Assembly: GCF_023566055.1 (NCBI RefSeq)
Contig: NZ_JALIQP010000002.1
Location: forward strand, 806,001 to 870,000
Source of the DNA: Halosolutus amylolyticus
Lineage (GTDB): Archaea > Halobacteriota > Halobacteria > Halobacteriales > Natrialbaceae
DNA: 64,000 bases
Direction of reading: 5' to 3'
A model generated the notes under the pieces. That model saw only the letters and a list, made by a program, of their open reading frames with translations, did not search any database and was not told the origin of the DNA. Position numbers and translations under genes: made by a program. Below are positions 19,025 through 28,549 of this stretch, in pieces. The first letter of the stretch is position 1, and the number at the start of each line of letters is the position of its first letter.

Positions 19025-19869
19025 ACGCCACCACCTCCGAGATAGGCGTCGATAACCTGGTCGTCGGACTGGATCGCGTCCGGCGGCCCCTCGGTGAGGA
19101 CGCTGCCCCGATCGAGGACGACGACGGGATCGGCGAGACTCATGACGAACTCCATGTCGTGTTCGATGAGCAGGAAGGTCGTCCCCTGCTCGTTGAGCCG
19201 TCGGATCTGTTCGGCGAGTTTGTTCCTGAGCGTCGGGTTGACGCCCGCGACGGGTTCGTCGAGCAGAAGAACCTCCGGTTCGGCGAGCATCGCACGGGCC
19301 AACTCGACCAGTTTCATCTGGCCGCCGGAGATGTCCGTCGCGGGCTGGGTCGCGAGGTGATCGATCTCGAACTCCTCCAGAATCCGTTCGACGTCCGCGA
19401 GGTGCTGCCGCTCGTGCTCACCGACGGTTCCGGGGTCGGTGAACAGTTTGATGAACGACTCGCCGGGCTGGTTCCGCGGACCGACGAGCATCGCCTCGCG
19501 GACGGTCATCCCCTCGAGTTTGCGGGGCGTCTGAAACGTCCGAATGAGCCCGTGTTCGGCGACCTCGTAGGGCTCTTTTCCGGTGACGTCCGTTCCATTG
19601 ACTGTGACAGTTCCGCCGTCCGGCTCGTAGAAGCCGGACACGAGGTTGAACAGCGTCGACTTGCCGGCACCGTTGGGGCCGATGAGCCCGGTGATCGTCC
19701 CGCGTTCGACCTCGAACGTCGCGTGATCGGTCGCGACGAGCGCGCCGAAGGACTTCTGGAGGTCCTCGACCCGGAGCACGACGTCGTCTTTCGACATGTC
19801 GGCGTTCGTCTGAACCACACTCGCGTCCGCGTCGTCGGTCGATTGCGTCTCTTCGAGCAGATCAGTCAT
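19021..19869 (-). CDS. livG: branched-chain amino acid ABC transporter ATPase LivG
   Basis: 282-aa ATPase starting MTDLLEETQSTDDADAS. Walker A GPNGAGKSTLFNLV, signature DISGGQMKLVELAR, Walker B LLLDEPVAGVNP, switch region LIEHDMEFVMSL: the LivG pattern. The N-terminal acidic tail of about 25 residues is longer than in bacteria. The start at 19869 overlaps the end of livM by eight bases; a more upstream ATG in the frame would run deep into livM. It works with LivF, LivH, LivM and the binding protein LivJ. Confidence 0.92.
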   Translation of the reverse strand: MTDLLEETQSTDDADASVVQTNADMSKDDVVLRVEDLQKSFGALVATDHATFEVERGTITGLIGPNGAGKSTLFNLVSGFYEPDGGTVTVNGTDVTGKEPYEVAEHGLIRTFQTPRKLEGMTVREAMLVGPRNQPGESFIKLFTDPGTVGEHERQHLADVERILEEFEIDHLATQPATDISGGQMKLVELARAMLAEPEVLLLDEPVAGVNPTLRNKLAEQIRRLNEQGTTFLLIEHDMEFVMSLADPVVVLDRGSVLTEGPPDAIQSDDQVIDAYLGGGGV

Positions 19870-21043
19870 CGGAACCACCTCCCTTCGCCTCGCGGACGCC
19901 TCGATCGGGTCGGGACGGTGCGGCGTCGTCGACCGCACTCGGCCAGATCAGTTCCCGCTGTGGCGGCAGGATTCCCTGCGGCCGGAACCGCATGACCAGA
20001 ATGATCAAGAGTCCGATCGCGAGCAGCCTGATCGGGGCCCCCTCGATCGGAAGCCACGAGACGTCGTTGAGGGCCCGGGATCCCTCCCGGATGGCGACGA
20101 CGACGAAGCCGCCGAGCAGGGCCCCGCGGTTCGAACCGCTCCCGCCGAGGATCACCGCGACCCAGACGTAGAACGTCGTGATCGGGTCGAGTCGCCCGGG
20201 GTCGACGAAGAGGTTCAAGTGGGCGTAGAAGACGCCCGCGAGCGCCATGATGAGGCTGCCGAGGACGAACGCCTGCATCTTGTAGGAGTAGGTGTTCTTC
20301 CCCAGCGCCTTCGCGAGGTCCTCGTCCGATCGGATCGTCCGGAGGAGTCGGCCCCACGGCGATCGCTGGGCCCGTCGGAGCACGGCGAACGAGCCGCCGA
20401 GGAACACGAGCAACAACGCGACGTTGAGCGACTGTTGCCAGAACGAGTAGCCGAGGACGATCGGCGACCCGGGGACGAGTTCGATCTCGAGCCCCGGCAT
20501 CACGTCGGGGAAGGTTCCGAGCACCGGCCACGACGCGAAGAACGTCGGGATGCCGCGGATTCCGGCGCTCCCGTTGGTCCACTGGCTTTCGTGTCTGACG
20601 ATCAGCCGGACGACTTCCGCCAGTCCGAGCGTCGCGATCGCGAGGTAGTCCGTCCGCAATCGGAGCGTCGGGATCCCGATGGCCACCGCGACGACGGCCG
20701 CGAGGACGAGCGCGACGACCACGCCGAAGACGGGGTCGTAGCCGCCGGCGATCGGCGAGTTGCTCCCGGTCATCAGGGCCGCGCCGTAGGCACCGAGCCC
20801 GAAGAAGGCGGCGACGCTGAAGTTGATGAGGCCGGTAAAGCCCCACTGGGAGTTCAGCCCGAACGAGAGGAGCGCGTACATCCCCGCCAGACCGAACAGG
20901 AAGAGGAAGTACGACGGGCTGAGGATCCCGGTGAGCAAGAGGAGAACGAGTCCGAGCACGATCAGTCCGATCGCGGCCGTGACCCACTGCTCCGTGGCCG
21001 TCAGGTCGTCCCAGTAGCCGCGGGGGTCGGTGAGCGCGCCCAC
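19862..21043 (-). CDS. livM: branched-chain amino acid ABC transporter permease LivM
   Basis: 393-aa permease with about ten hydrophobic helices. It carries the LivM-type motif GSGGSNRGALLGG-like stretch (AVILGGSGSNRGALLGGFVV) near the C-terminal third and LRTDYLAIATLGLAEVVRL in the middle, both standard for the family. Start codon GTG at 21043, directly behind the livH stop (21045). The C-terminal tail is acidic and cytoplasmic. It forms the membrane channel with LivH. Confidence 0.92.
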   Translation of the reverse strand: MGALTDPRGYWDDLTATEQWVTAAIGLIVLGLVLLLLTGILSPSYFLFLFGLAGMYALLSFGLNSQWGFTGLINFSVAAFFGLGAYGAALMTGSNSPIAGGYDPVFGVVVALVLAAVVAVAIGIPTLRLRTDYLAIATLGLAEVVRLIVRHESQWTNGSAGIRGIPTFFASWPVLGTFPDVMPGLEIELVPGSPIVLGYSFWQQSLNVALLLVFLGGSFAVLRRAQRSPWGRLLRTIRSDEDLAKALGKNTYSYKMQAFVLGSLIMALAGVFYAHLNLFVDPGRLDPITTFYVWVAVILGGSGSNRGALLGGFVVVAIREGSRALNDVSWLPIEGAPIRLLAIGLLIILVMRFRPQGILPPQRELIWPSAVDDAAPSRPDRGVREAKGGGSDD

Positions 21044-21044
21044 G

Positions 21045-21971
21045 CTAGACCCCCTCCCCGCCGATAGCCTGGCCGGCGATCCCGGTCGGCCGGACGAGCA
21101 ACACGGCGACCATGATGAGGAACGCGACCGCGTTCGCGTACTTGATCCCGATGGGGATGCCGACGTCGGTCAGTAGCGGCATCATCTCGACGACCATACC
21201 GATGACGAACCCGCCGAGCATCGCGCCGTAGACGGAGCCGATCCCGCCGAGAATCACCGCGGCGAAGATGACCAGCAGGACGCTGAACCCCATCCGAGGC
21301 TCGAGGACGTTGAACAGGCCGAGAAAGGCGCCGCCGGCACCGGCCAGTCCCGCGCCGATGATCCACGACCAGCGTTTGACGCGACCGGTCCGGATGCCGC
21401 TGGCCCGCGCGAGGTCCGGGTTGTCGGCCATCGCGCGCATCTTCCGTCCGAGATCCGTGTGTTGCAACAGGGTGTGGAGGCCGGCCACGAGGACGGCCGC
21501 CGAGACGACGATCGCGACGTCGTGCTGGGTCATCCGAATCCCGTACGGTAACAGCGCCTCGATCGGCTGGACGAACCCGACGTCGTACCGGATCGAGTCC
21601 GCGCCGAACCCGAGCTGGATCAGCGCACGGTAGACGAACGCGACCCCGATCGACGTGATCAGCAGGCCGATCGAGCCGATGTCGAGCGGTTCGTAGACGA
21701 GCTTTTCGGTGACGATCGCGACGGCCGCCGCGACCGCGAGTCCGATCAGCAACGCGAGGAAGAAGCCGATCGGCAGTCCGAGGACGCTGAACCCGACGCT
21801 CCCGACGACGCCGAACGCGACGAGGGTCGCGTACGCGCCGACGGTCATCGTATCGCCGTGGGCGAAGTTCGCGAAGCCGGCGATGCTGTAGATCAGCGAG
21901 AGGCCGATGCTCCCGAGAACGATGATACTGCTGTATACCAGTCCGTTGGCAGCGTATTCGATAAGGGACAT
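21045..21971 (-). CDS. livH: branched-chain amino acid ABC transporter permease LivH
   Basis: 308-aa permease with about eight hydrophobic helices. Hallmarks: ANGLVYSSIIVLGSIGLSLI at the N-terminus, GFANFAHGDTMTVGAYATL (LivH signature) and VILGGIGSVYGAMLGGFVIG. It follows livJ by 13 bp and precedes livM, confirming the order J-H-M-G-F. Paired with LivM it makes the translocation pore. Confidence 0.92.
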   Translation of the reverse strand: MSLIEYAANGLVYSSIIVLGSIGLSLIYSIAGFANFAHGDTMTVGAYATLVAFGVVGSVGFSVLGLPIGFFLALLIGLAVAAAVAIVTEKLVYEPLDIGSIGLLITSIGVAFVYRALIQLGFGADSIRYDVGFVQPIEALLPYGIRMTQHDVAIVVSAAVLVAGLHTLLQHTDLGRKMRAMADNPDLARASGIRTGRVKRWSWIIGAGLAGAGGAFLGLFNVLEPRMGFSVLLVIFAAVILGGIGSVYGAMLGGFVIGMVVEMMPLLTDVGIPIGIKYANAVAFLIMVAVLLVRPTGIAGQAIGGEGV

Positions 21972-21984
21972 TGTGGGAGACCGG

Positions 21985-23229
21985 TTACGATTCCCGGAAC
22001 TCGATCGATTCGTAGTCGTGGTCCTGGACCTCCATCACGACGAGGCTGCCTCGCGGGTCCCCGTTCTCGTCGAAGTCGATCGGGCCGCTGACGCCCTGGT
22101 AATCGATGTCCGACGCGGAGCCACCGTCGTCGAGAATCGCGTGACCGTCCTCGTAGGAGAACACTTCTTCGCCGTCGGGCCGGGTGACGTCGCGGACGAC
22201 CTCCCCGAGTGCCTCGCCGGTAAACTCGTCGGCCGCCTGGATAGAGAGGGCGGCGGTAATCACGCAGTCGTAGGCGAACGCGGACCAGGCCGTCGGTGCC
22301 TCGTCGTATTCCTCCTCGAAGGCAGTCGCGAACTCCTGGTAGTTGTCCTGATCCTGGGGAGCCGCCGGTTCGACGAGTTTCATCCCGTCCATGCTGCCCT
22401 CGGGCGTGTTCTCGATCACGGTGTCCCCCCGGTTGGAGTCGGCCCCGTACAGCTGGGCCTCGTACCCGTTCTCGTACATGTTCGTGACCATCGTCGCGAA
22501 CTCCTGCTGGTAAGTGATACAGAGCCACGCCTCCGCACCGGAGCTGTCCATCTCCGAGACCAGGCTGGTGTAGGACGCGCCCTCGCCGTCGTGAGAGCTT
22601 TCGTAGACGACGTCGCCGTCGTAGGCCTCTTCGAAGGCCTCGTACAGGCTCTCACCGAACTCGTCGTTGATGTAGGTCACGGCGACCTCGTCGTACCCGT
22701 CCTCGCTGATGATGTCCGCCAGCGCGACCGACTGCGTCCGTCCGCTCGGGGACATCCGGAGGAGCCCCGGCTGGTCGGTCAGGCCGAGTCCGGTCGAGTT
22801 CTGGCTCAACTGGACGACGTCCGTTCCCTGGATGACGCTCTCGTAGATGGACATCGACACCCCCGAGCCGACCGCCCCGATGAGGAACGGGACGTTGTTC
22901 TGGTTGACGAGTTTCTGTGCCGCGGAGACGCCCGGTTGGGCCTCGCTCTCGGAGTCCTCGACGGTAATGTCGAGATCCTGTCCCTTCACGCCGACGTCGT
23001 TGACGTGCTCGAGCGCGAGGTCGACGGCACGCTGGTTCCGTTCACCGAAGTCCGCCAGAGAACCGGTCAGCGAGTCGACCATCCCGATCGTGTAGGTGTC
23101 CGAGTCCTCGTTTCCGTCCCCCTCTTCGTCCGTCGTCCCGACGCAGCCGGCCAGTGCCGCCACCCCCAGGGCACTGCCGTACGTCAGGACGTCTCTCCGA
23201 TTCTGTAGTGATGTGCCATCGTCCGACAT
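21985..23229 (-). CDS. livJ: branched-chain amino acid ABC transporter binding protein LivJ
   Basis: 414-aa periplasmic-binding-type protein (Leu/Ile/Val receptor family). The N-terminus has a Tat-type twin Arg (LQNRRDVLTYGSALG) and a lipobox AALAGC at about residue 29, so it is exported folded and lipid-anchored. Mature motifs: YTIGMVDSLTGSLADFGERNQ, PFLIGAVGSGVSM, DCVITAALSIQ. First gene of the operon; AT-rich TATTAAT about 30 bp upstream (near 23260) may be the promoter. The neighbouring proline catabolism genes raise the possibility that amino acids taken up here feed catabolism. Confidence 0.93.
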   Translation of the reverse strand: MSDDGTSLQNRRDVLTYGSALGVAALAGCVGTTDEEGDGNEDSDTYTIGMVDSLTGSLADFGERNQRAVDLALEHVNDVGVKGQDLDITVEDSESEAQPGVSAAQKLVNQNNVPFLIGAVGSGVSMSIYESVIQGTDVVQLSQNSTGLGLTDQPGLLRMSPSGRTQSVALADIISEDGYDEVAVTYINDEFGESLYEAFEEAYDGDVVYESSHDGEGASYTSLVSEMDSSGAEAWLCITYQQEFATMVTNMYENGYEAQLYGADSNRGDTVIENTPEGSMDGMKLVEPAAPQDQDNYQEFATAFEEEYDEAPTAWSAFAYDCVITAALSIQAADEFTGEALGEVVRDVTRPDGEEVFSYEDGHAILDDGGSASDIDYQGVSGPIDFDENGDPRGSLVVMEVQDHDYESIEFRES

Positions 23230-23469
23230 AGCTACGCTCTGGGTTGTGAGTACCCCTCATTAATAGCACTCCCGACCATGGTCGACGGGCCCATTCGACG
23301 CCGTGACACCGCTCGGTGACCGATCGCCGTCGACGAGCGATCCGGCCTCAGGAAGGACGCTCTCGTGATTCTTCGCGGACGAACGAGTGCGGCGGGCACG
23401 CTCCCCCGGTCCGATCGGGCGTCTATGGTCGGGTGGCCGTTTACTCCCTCTCAGTTCGATCGTCCGACA

Positions 23470-24303
23470 ATGCTTCTCCCAGTTGCGAACAATTTCGTCG
23501 CCGCCGAAGCGCAGTCGGGGGCGCTGGCACACGTCGACGATCTCAACGAGGACGGTATCGCGGGCATCCTGAACCTGCTCGGCGAGCACTACGACGATCC
23601 GGCGGAAGCGGCCGCTGACGCCGACGCCTACGTCGAACTCGTCGAGGCGATCGATCGCGCCGGACTCGATTGTTGCGTCTCGGTGAAACCGTCGCAGATC
23701 GGCCTCGATATCGGGGACGACGTCTTCCGGACCAACCTCGAACGGATCGTCGACGCGGGCGTAGAGCACGACGTCTTCGTCTGGATCGACATGGAAGATT
23801 ACACGACGACCGACGTCACGCTCGATGCGTTCGAACACCACGCACGGGAAACCGACGGGAACGTCGGCGTCTGTATCCAGGCGAACCTGAAGCGGACCCG
23901 CGACGACGTCGAGCGACTGGCCGACGTCCCCGGCAAGGTACGGTTCGTCAAGGGCGCGTACGACGAACCGGCCGACGTCTCCTACAAGAAGAAAGCGCAG
24001 GTGAACGAGGCGTATCGCGACCTGCTCGCGTTCGCCTTCGAGACGTTCGACGACGGGGTCGCGGTCGGCAGTCACGACCCGGACGTGATCGAGTACGTCG
24101 AAGGCCTCGCCGCGGAACACGACACGTCCTTCGAGTTCCAGATGCTCATGGGCGTCCGCGAGGACGCCCAGCACGACCTCGCGGCGGAGTACGACGTCTA
24201 CCAGTACGTTCCCTACGGGGACAAGTGGCTGTCGTACTTCTATCGGCGCGTCCGCGAACGCAAGGAGAACGCGCTGTTCGCCCTTCGAGCGATCGTCAGC
24301 TGA
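23470..24303 (+). CDS. proline dehydrogenase
   Basis: 277-aa FAD-dependent TIM-barrel of the ProDH/PutA family, oxidising proline to pyrroline-5-carboxylate. Visible motifs: VSVKPSQIGLDI (strand with flavin Lys), VFVWIDMED, VRFVKGAYDEP, FQMLMGVRED and the substrate-carboxylate motif YFYRRVRERKEN at the C-terminus. Length matches monofunctional archaeal/Gram-positive enzymes. The start at 23470 begins MLLPVANNFVA, the family's usual N-terminal helix; earlier in-frame starts add a Ser/Pro/Arg-rich stretch. It is separated from the P5C dehydrogenase gene by an HTH_10 regulator on the other strand. Confidence 0.9.
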   Translation: MLLPVANNFVAAEAQSGALAHVDDLNEDGIAGILNLLGEHYDDPAEAAADADAYVELVEAIDRAGLDCCVSVKPSQIGLDIGDDVFRTNLERIVDAGVEHDVFVWIDMEDYTTTDVTLDAFEHHARETDGNVGVCIQANLKRTRDDVERLADVPGKVRFVKGAYDEPADVSYKKKAQVNEAYRDLLAFAFETFDDGVAVGSHDPDVIEYVEGLAAEHDTSFEFQMLMGVREDAQHDLAAEYDVYQYVPYGDKWLSYFYRRVRERKENALFALRAIVS

Positions 24304-24315
24304 TCGGACGACCGA

Positions 24316-25047
24316 TCACTCGATCGGGTCGTCAGGATCGAGGAGTTTCGATTCGGCCTTCCGCAGGTGATCGAGCAAGGTCGTCTTCGAGATGTCGAGT
24401 TCTGCGGCGAGTTCGCGAGTCGAGACGCCGCGAGGCCACTGGTAGTAGCCCCGATCGCGCGCGAGTTCGAACACGTCTCGCTGTGTACTGGTGAGCGCGT
24501 CCATCCGGCGTTTGCGTTCGGAGTCCCCCGACAGCCTGCTCGTGATGGTCTCGACCGAGACCTCAGCGCCGCCGTCCTCGCAGACGCCGTCGATCGCGCT
24601 CTCGATCTCGTCGCGATCGCCGGCGAAACAGACCTCCCAGTACTCCTGTCCCTCCTCGATTCGAACGGGCGCGCTGTGGACGAACCCGTGCTCGAGGAGC
24701 GTCGGACAGATCATGTCCTGGGGATCGTACTCGAGGAAGAACTCGGTGACGACGTTCCCCGGAAGCGAGGACGATTGTCGCCGTCCGAACCGTTCCTGGA
24801 GTTCGAGCACCTCGCCCGCCAGCGGCGACTCGCGAATCTCGTCGAGCAAGGCCTCGACCTCGGCGGTCGTATCTCCGAACGCGGTGAACAGGCCGTTGAC
24901 CGGCTGTTCCTCCGCCGTCGGCGCGTTGTAAATCGCGTGTGCGAGAATTCCGCCGCCGACGCGGTCGGTCGATTCGATCGCCCAGCAGTTCGGGTGCCAC
25001 AGCTCGAGTGTCAGCCGCGTTCCCTGAAGTGGTCGGCTCACGTTCAC
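24316..25047 (-). CDS. HTH_10 (bacterioopsin activator type) regulator, proline cluster
   Basis: 243-aa regulator. The N-terminal about 165 residues form a sensor region (MNVSRPLQGTRLTLELW..). The C-terminal HTH_10 domain begins LTSTQRDVFELARDRGYYQW, has the turn VSTRELAAELDISKTTLLDH and ends LRKAESKLL. Start codon GTG at 25047 (or GTG at 25041). It lies between proline dehydrogenase (convergent) and P5C dehydrogenase (divergent), so control of proline use, as in other haloarchaeal put clusters with PutR-like regulators, is likely. A palindrome, TCACTG-N5-CAGTGA, covers its start. Confidence 0.88.
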   Translation of the reverse strand: MNVSRPLQGTRLTLELWHPNCWAIESTDRVGGGILAHAIYNAPTAEEQPVNGLFTAFGDTTAEVEALLDEIRESPLAGEVLELQERFGRRQSSSLPGNVVTEFFLEYDPQDMICPTLLEHGFVHSAPVRIEEGQEYWEVCFAGDRDEIESAIDGVCEDGGAEVSVETITSRLSGDSERKRRMDALTSTQRDVFELARDRGYYQWPRGVSTRELAAELDISKTTLLDHLRKAESKLLDPDDPIE

Positions 25048-25060
25048 TGTCAGTCAGTGA
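25044..25060. promoter_or_regulatory. palindromic candidate operator at proline regulator start
   Basis: TCACTG-TCAGT-CAGTGA, a perfect 6-bp inverted repeat overlapping the first bases of the HTH_10 regulator gene and lying about 90 bp before the P5C dehydrogenase ATG. It is a possible binding site for the regulator itself (auto-control) and for divergent control. Confidence 0.35.
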
Positions 25061-25145
25061 CGAACCAAGAAGGTCTCGTTTCACGAATCACCACCCTCCC
25101 ATGGGCGGGTCGCGTTATTCTACCCCGTCGATCGAACCGCCGTCC

Positions 25146-26675
25146 ATGAGTCAGCAACAGCAGGTGTACGGACACCACATCGGCGGCGAGTGGGTCGAGG
25201 GCGACGGAACCGAGACGTTCGCGAGCGAGAACCCGGCGACGGGGGAGGAACTCGCGCGGTTCCAGCAGGGCACCGAATCGGACGTCGACGCCGCGCTCGC
25301 GGCCGCGGAAGACGCCTTCGAGGAGTGGCGCGAACTCTCCTACATCGATCGGGCGGAGTACCTCTGGGACATCTACCACGAACTGCGCGAACGCACCGAG
25401 GAACTCGCCGAAATCGTCACGAAGGAGTGTGGCAAGGAGATCAGCGAAGGCCGCGCGGACGTCATCGAGGCCTACCACATGGTCGAGTGGGCGGCAGGCA
25501 ACGCCCGCCACCCTCACGGCGACGTGGTCCCCAGCGAGATCGGGAGCAAAGACGCCTACATGCGCCGGAAACCGCGCGGCGTCATCGGCTGTATCACGCC
25601 GTGGAACTTCCCGGTCGCGATCCCGTTCTGGCACATGGCGATCGCGCTGGTCGAGGGGAACACGGTCGTCTGGAAACCCGCCGAGCAGACCCCGTGGTGC
25701 GGCCAGATCATCGCCGAGATGTTCGAGGACGCCGGCATCCCGGACGGCGTGTTCAACATGGTCCAGGGCTTCGGCGACGCCGGCGCGGCCATCACCGACG
25801 ACGAGCGGGTCGACACGGTCCTCTTTACCGGCTCGGCCGAAGTTGGCCACGAGATCGCGAGCAAGGTCGGCGGCGAACCCGGCAAACTCGCGGCCTGCGA
25901 GATGGGCGGCAAGAACGGCATCGTCATCACCGAAGAGGCGGACCTCGACATCGCGGTTCACTCCGCAGTGATGTCGAGCTTCAAGACGACCGGCCAGCGC
26001 TGCGTCTCCTCCGAACGGCTGATCGTTCACGAAGACGTCTACGACGAGTTCAAAGAACGATACGTCGACGTCGCCGAGAAGGTCGCCGTCGGCAATCCCC
26101 TCCAGGAGGACACGTTCATGGGGCCCGCGATCGAGGCCGACCACGTCGAGAAGATCCATCGCCACAACCAGTTGGCACGGGACGAGGGTGCCGAGGTGCT
26201 CGTCGATCGAGCGGAACTCGACGACGCGGAGATCCCTGACGGCCACAGCGAGGGCCACTGGGTCGGCCCGTTCGTCTACGAAATCGACTACGACACGGAC
26301 CTGCGCTGTCTCAAAGAGGAGTGTTTCGGCCCGCACGTCGCCCTCCTGAAGTACTCGGGTGACATCGAGGACGCCGTCGAGATCCACAACGACACGCCGT
26401 ACGGACTGGCGGGTGCGATCATCTCGGAGGACTACCGCCAGATCAACTACTTCCGCGACCACGCCGACCTCGGCCTGGCGTACGCGAACCTGCCCTGCAT
26501 CGGCGCGGAGGTCCAGCTCCCGTTCGGCGGGGTCAAGAAATCGGGCAACGGCTACCCGAGCGCGCGTGAAGCGATCGAGGCCGTCACCGAGCGGACCGCC
26601 TGGACGATGAACAACTCGAAGGAGATCGAGATGGCACAGGGCCTCTCGGCCGACATCACGACCTCGGACGACTGA
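25146..26675 (+). CDS. aldehyde dehydrogenase, probable P5C dehydrogenase
   Basis: 509-aa NAD(P)-dependent aldehyde dehydrogenase. The catalytic Cys is residue 286 in TTGQRCVSSE and the general-base Glu is 252 in CEMGGKNG, 34 residues apart as in the family. Cofactor motifs include ITPWNFPVAIPFW, FTGSAEVGHEIA and KEECFGPHVALLKY. Beside proline dehydrogenase and an HTH_10 regulator, the best reading is L-glutamate gamma-semialdehyde dehydrogenase, completing proline to glutamate; other aldehydes are possible. Start at 25146 (MSQQQQVYGHHIGGEWVEG). Upstream GTTATTC at about 25111 is a possible TATA element. Confidence 0.9.
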   Translation: MSQQQQVYGHHIGGEWVEGDGTETFASENPATGEELARFQQGTESDVDAALAAAEDAFEEWRELSYIDRAEYLWDIYHELRERTEELAEIVTKECGKEISEGRADVIEAYHMVEWAAGNARHPHGDVVPSEIGSKDAYMRRKPRGVIGCITPWNFPVAIPFWHMAIALVEGNTVVWKPAEQTPWCGQIIAEMFEDAGIPDGVFNMVQGFGDAGAAITDDERVDTVLFTGSAEVGHEIASKVGGEPGKLAACEMGGKNGIVITEEADLDIAVHSAVMSSFKTTGQRCVSSERLIVHEDVYDEFKERYVDVAEKVAVGNPLQEDTFMGPAIEADHVEKIHRHNQLARDEGAEVLVDRAELDDAEIPDGHSEGHWVGPFVYEIDYDTDLRCLKEECFGPHVALLKYSGDIEDAVEIHNDTPYGLAGAIISEDYRQINYFRDHADLGLAYANLPCIGAEVQLPFGGVKKSGNGYPSAREAIEAVTERTAWTMNNSKEIEMAQGLSADITTSDD

Positions 26676-26863
26676 TCGGTCGATCCGATCACCACTTCTC
26701 ACGACACGCCGACGGCACACCGAGTGGTCGCCACTGTACCCGCACAGTACACTGACCGACGGACTGCCCCTCGACAGTACGCCGATCGCGCCGATCCGAG
26801 ACACGGTACCCGACCACCCGATCGATCGCGAGGTCAGGTCGGCGGACGCCGGTACTCGTGCAG

Positions 26864-28333
26864 TCAGCGCGGTGTCGGCGTGGGGGGCCGTTCCGACGCG
26901 GCGCTTCGCTCGTGCGGGAACGAGAGCGTCACGATCGTCCCGCCGTCGGGACGATCGGCGAACCGGAGGTCGCCGCCGGCGGTCTGGACGATCCAGTTGA
27001 CGAGCCAGAGGCCGAGTCCCGACCCGTGATCGAGCGGCGTCTCCCGGCCCTCGAGGACCGCCCGACGCTCCGTCTCCGGAATGCCGTCGCCGTCGTCCGC
27101 GACGGTGAACTCGAGCCGGGATTCCGTCTCGTAGGCGACCGTGCGGACGCCGAGTTCGATCGTCGGGGTCCCGTCCCCGGTGCCGCCGGTATCGTGGTGT
27201 TCGGCCGCGTTGTCGACGAGTTCGTTCAGGGCATCGACGACGCTGCCGTCGACCGTCGGCGCGGTCGCGCCGGCGGTCTCGATCCGGGACACGATCCGCG
27301 CGGACGGGTAGGCTGCCGTCGCCCGATCGGCGGCCGACCGGACGGCCTGGGAGGCGTCGATCACGTCCGCCTGACCGCGGCGCTCGAGCGTCCGCTCGAC
27401 GTCCCGGGCCTTGTCGGCGGTGGCAAGCAGGTCGTCGATCTCCCGAAGGATGGGGTCGACGTGGTGTTCGCGGAGGCGGTCGTCCCGATCGCCGATGAGG
27501 TTGGCGTGGCCCTGGATCACGGTGAACGCGTTCCGGAGGTTGTGCCTGAGGACGCGGTTCAGGACCTGGATCCGCTGTTCGCGATCGCGTTGCTCGCTGA
27601 CGTCGCGGGCGACGACCACGTAGCCGTCCGCGAGCGAACTCGCCGTCACGTCGAGCGGGAACGTCGTCCCGTCGGTCCGTTTCCCGGTCAGCGTCCCGCG
27701 CCAGTAGTGGCGATCGGCGAGCGCGGGGACGACCTCCTGCTCGATGCACCGCCTGGCGGCGCTGGTGTACGTGTCGCCCCACTCGCGGCCCTCGAGTTCG
27801 GCCCCGTCTCGCACGCCGTAGAGGGTGGCGTAGGCGTCGTTGACGTAGCTGTACCGATCGTCGCTGACGATCGCGATGCCGTCCATCGACGCGTCGACGG
27901 CGCGGGAGAGCCGCTCGTTTTTACGGTGGTGGTGTGACAGTTCGACGTAGACGTGACCGAGCACGCCGCCGAAGCCGGCACCGACGCTCACCGCGCTCAG
28001 TGCCGGCTGTGCGATATCGCTGTAGACGCCGGTCCGGAGCCAGAGCAAGTAGATGCTCCACGCGCTGAGTACGGTGGCGGCCACGCTGCAGCCGATCGAA
28101 CACGCGGTGACGATCGTCGACCGATCGTCGGTTCGCTCGTCACGCACCACTACGCCGTACCAGAGTAGCACCGTCCCGACGAGAATCGGCAGCGACAGTT
28201 CCAGCAGGAGCGTCGAAAGCGGACCCCCGAAGAACGCGACGTAGATCCCCGAGAGGGCGTACAGTCCGACGCCGACGATCGCTACCGAGTACTCGTGGAT
28301 CCGTTCGAGCGCGTGGCGAGCGACGGCGATCAT
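26864..28333 (-). CDS. membrane PAS histidine kinase
   Basis: About 489-aa sensor kinase. Four N-terminal hydrophobic helices span about residues 12-150 (VAIVGVGLYALSGIYVAFFG, LLLELSLPILVGTVLLWYG and two more). A PAS domain follows (about 165-285, VSDDRYSYVNDAYATLYGV), then an atypical HisKA box (RVLRHNLRNAFTVIQGHANL, about 290-345) and a HATPase domain (DDGDGIPETERR, GSGLGLWLV) to the end. ATG 28333 is preferred because TTTATCA lies about 35 bp upstream; a GTG at 28360 would add nine residues. No response regulator is adjacent, as is usual for haloarchaeal kinases. Confidence 0.87.
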   Translation of the reverse strand: MIAVARHALERIHEYSVAIVGVGLYALSGIYVAFFGGPLSTLLLELSLPILVGTVLLWYGVVVRDERTDDRSTIVTACSIGCSVAATVLSAWSIYLLWLRTGVYSDIAQPALSAVSVGAGFGGVLGHVYVELSHHHRKNERLSRAVDASMDGIAIVSDDRYSYVNDAYATLYGVRDGAELEGREWGDTYTSAARRCIEQEVVPALADRHYWRGTLTGKRTDGTTFPLDVTASSLADGYVVVARDVSEQRDREQRIQVLNRVLRHNLRNAFTVIQGHANLIGDRDDRLREHHVDPILREIDDLLATADKARDVERTLERRGQADVIDASQAVRSAADRATAAYPSARIVSRIETAGATAPTVDGSVVDALNELVDNAAEHHDTGGTGDGTPTIELGVRTVAYETESRLEFTVADDGDGIPETERRAVLEGRETPLDHGSGLGLWLVNWIVQTAGGDLRFADRPDGGTIVTLSFPHERSAASERPPTPTPR

Positions 28334-28549
28334 CGGAGAACCAGTGTGGAGTTTCGACACGAATATGATAAATTAATTGGCAGGGTTTTTGACACGGTGA
28401 CGGAGATGCCGCGGGCCGTTTCCGGGTCGATACTATCGGACCCGACTGACGTGGCCCGACCGGGCGACAGCCAACTCGATCGGCGAGGTACCGACCAACC
28501 CCGATCGACCGGGACAACGTTTCTCACTGCCGGCCTCGTAGCGCTAGCT

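Noticed and set aside
25050-27782. Open minus-strand frame of about 900 codons antisense to P5C dehydrogenase
   Set aside because: Covers a certain dehydrogenase and part of a kinase; translated product is low-complexity and basic, unlike halophilic proteins.
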